This document shows, in pieces, positions 62,008 to 64,000 of a DNA stretch of 64,000 nucleotides. Each line of letters begins with the position of its first letter. The first letter of the stretch is position 1. The notes below the pieces were generated by a model that saw nothing but the letters and a program-made list of their open reading frames with translations, searched no databases and had not been told where the DNA came from. Source of the stretch: Nematostella vectensis (lineage: Eukaryota; Cnidaria; Anthozoa; Actiniaria; Edwardsiidae); assembly GCF_932526225.1 (NCBI RefSeq), contig NC_064038.1, positions 2,482,001 to 2,546,000 of the forward strand, in the 5' to 3' direction. Made by a program: the position numbers and the translations under genes.

Positions 62008-64000
62008 CGTAGAGCTTAACCCCTCTCACTCCTGCGTAGTTTTCGGAAAAAAAAGAATAAAAAAAAAACAAGAAAAAAAAAAAAAAAAAAAAAAAAAACA
62101 GACCATCCAAACAACCGTCTGACTTTGGGGAGAGGAGTGTTGACTGGCCCTCCCCCTCGTGAATTTTTCTCCGGATCTCCGGATCAATTCCGTAATGGCA
62201 TCCATCGGAGTATGGAAATGGACCTGGAGGATACAAGCCTGGTATACATCATACATCTAGCAAAATGAGCTTGCTAGATTTACTGATGTCAACATTAGAA
62301 GGGGGAGGGACACTCTTTTCATACAGTACACTATTGCAGTTGTTACCTATTATTGAATAAGTGGGTAACATGTCTTTGTTTATCAAACAAGGTCTATTTC
62401 TGAGACAAGCAAATTCAAGGGAGAGCTGTTGAAATAACAGGGGAATGTTGAAGGAAAAACAATTATCTGATTAAAAAACTACTGTAGATTCCTTTGCACG
62501 AAGATAATAACAAACATAATTTTGATTGTTATTTAGGAGGAACGAGACGAGTTCTACAACATACTATGAAAAGTATGTATTACTCATCTAAATTATACAA
62601 GTAAAAAATTCTATTTAAAAAAATACTGTAAGTAATTAGGAAAATCCTAAAACATGTATAACATGTACAACACACTAAAAACTCCATGGCTATTGACTGT
62701 TTTCTACTCACATGTTTTTACAGTATATACAATTTCATTCTGGTACATCTTGTGGTCACTGTGCCATCTTCAGGGCCACACCCAAAGCACCTGTGCACCC
62801 TATCCACCTAAGGGTGTCGGCTGCACAGGTGTTCCTGATGAAGGAGGGCAGGAAAAGGTTCTGCGACACCTTGCTTTTATGGACCCCTATGATTCCGAGT
62901 TGAGTGTGGCCCCTGTAGATGTTGACAGGTCAACCTCACAGCCACATGAAAGAAATGCCTAATATCTTATGCTTTACAGTGAGTGTTTTGCAGTCAAGTT
63001 GGTTTCTGTTAGTGGGTAAAAATTATTATAAATAATTGTAATTATGACTATGGTCACACTGTACATATAGAACTGTAAATGAATAGAAAAAAAGTATATA
63101 TTTCCAGTCAAACTACAGAATTGCATGATAACCTTGAAAGTATTGAATAAAAGACTGCAAAACCAACATCTTTTGTACTAGTTGCTTAGTTGGTTGAATT
63201 GACCACGGGCAATTTTAAGCTGAATTCCTCCTTCCCCCACTCCCCCACCCCAGAAAAAAAAAAATAATAAAAGAAAACTAAAACTAAAACAAAACCAACA
63301 GAGACCCCCTCCAGTTATTTTCTCTTATTTTTTTACAGCTATTTAAAGGGGCAGTGCCATGGTAAGTGCTTTCAATAGCTCTCTGAACCTGACACAATGA
63401 AATTTAGTAAACTCTAATACTGACTTATGAGCTTTTGGTACATGTGGGGGACTTAAATTCAAAGAAAATGACCACAAACTGTCAATAAACATAGTTTCTA
63501 TAAAATATTGCTTTCAATAAAATATTGCATATTATTTTAACAAGGTATTGACAGCTTTTAAAAAGGTCAACTATTTGTAGGCGATTAAAAGCCTACAATA
63601 AACACTGACATGCGCAGTACCATGACGCTGTCCCTTTAAGTCTTTCATTGCCATAACGCCCTGAGACGCCTGTAAAATATAGGCCCAACTCCAAAACGTC
63701 AAAAATGCAAACTAAACATCACCAGACCCGGATACTCATAGATTCATCCAAGGCATAGACGACCTGCAAAAGCGCATCTAAGCAATGTAATAGAATTGAC
63801 TCTTTTGTCAAAATATCAACCTTAATTGCTGACCAATTCGTAATAAAATGCTTAAACTTAGAAACATTTCTTACCAAAAAAGACACAAAATTCCGAACTA
63901 CAAATAGAGACAAGCAAACACAGATCAAGTCACCAATAGATACCTTTATTGCGCTCCGTCAGGTCCCATTTTACAGCAACCAGTCACAATAATCAATGCT
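62008..64000 (+). repeat. Tandem unit 22, truncated by the window end
   Basis: 1,993 bp are visible. ACACTATTGC head and single 9-mer (frame 62654-62962). MITE 63347-63635. Private: CCTCCAGTTATTT near 63309 and GTAATTATGAC near 63040. The window ends just before the variable block, so the length class cannot be read. Confidence 0.96.

Noticed and set aside
42-64000. CRISPR array or bacterial tandem genes
   Set aside because: Repeats are about 3 kb without short spacers, and there are no cas genes, ribosome binding sites or long ORFs.
42-64000. Nuclear rDNA or snRNA gene tandem array
   Set aside because: No 18S, 5.8S, 28S, 5S, U1, U2, U4, U5 or U6 core motifs were found on either strand of the unit.

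Overview
The whole window is one head-to-tail tandem array of a roughly 3 kb repeat. Counted from an anchor (CGTAGAGC) that occurs once per repeat, it holds the last 41 bases of one unit, 21 complete units and 1,993 bases of another. The array therefore runs past both ends of the window. Copies are very similar; most differences are scattered single bases, homopolymer lengths and two large indels. I find no convincing intact protein-coding gene, no rRNA gene and no bacterial gene layout.

The composition is AT-rich and non-coding. It has long A, T and G runs, intron-like polypyrimidine/ACAG tracts, an AATAAA poly(A) signal with a GT-rich stretch after it, a TTAA-flanked MITE-like element and Pol III promoter-like boxes. 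This is a eukaryotic nuclear satellite or macrosatellite, most likely from an animal. A faint, unverifiable recollection of similar antisense peptides in anthozoan (coral/anemone) annotations makes a cnidarian my weak first guess.

Layout of one unit, in coordinates of unit 1 (42-3047): T-rich then A-rich tract around the unit start (7-130); short palindromes and an 8-bp tandem (201-610); a degenerate 3'-terminal-exon-like block with poly(A) signal (756-1215); C-rich and A-rich low-complexity sequence (1266-1345); a 289-bp TTAA-flanked MITE (1387-1675); about 380 bp of AT-rich sequence with a short antisense ORF; a variable block that sets the length class (2066-2358); a tRNA-like A box followed by a G run (2255-2325); a T-rich stretch; and a CpG-rich block with inverted repeats (2640-3002) that ends in a B-box-like motif, a short hairpin and a T run.

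Units fall into three length classes: M (about 3.0 kb, 13 complete units), S (about 2.71 kb, 6 units, lacking about 293 bp of the variable block) and L (about 3.32 kb, 2 units, with about 324 bp more). Units 1-4 (M-L-S-M) are repeated as units 5-8, a higher-order repeat of about 12.04 kb. A second duplication with a 14,421-bp period relates units 15-17 to 20-22. Variant linkage across unit borders shows that exchange blocks do not start at the anchor: a class S tail is always followed by a unit carrying one particular head haplotype.

The best candidates for function are the CpG-rich, structured, possibly Pol III-transcribed block and the transcript-end-like block. Neither can be proved from sequence alone.
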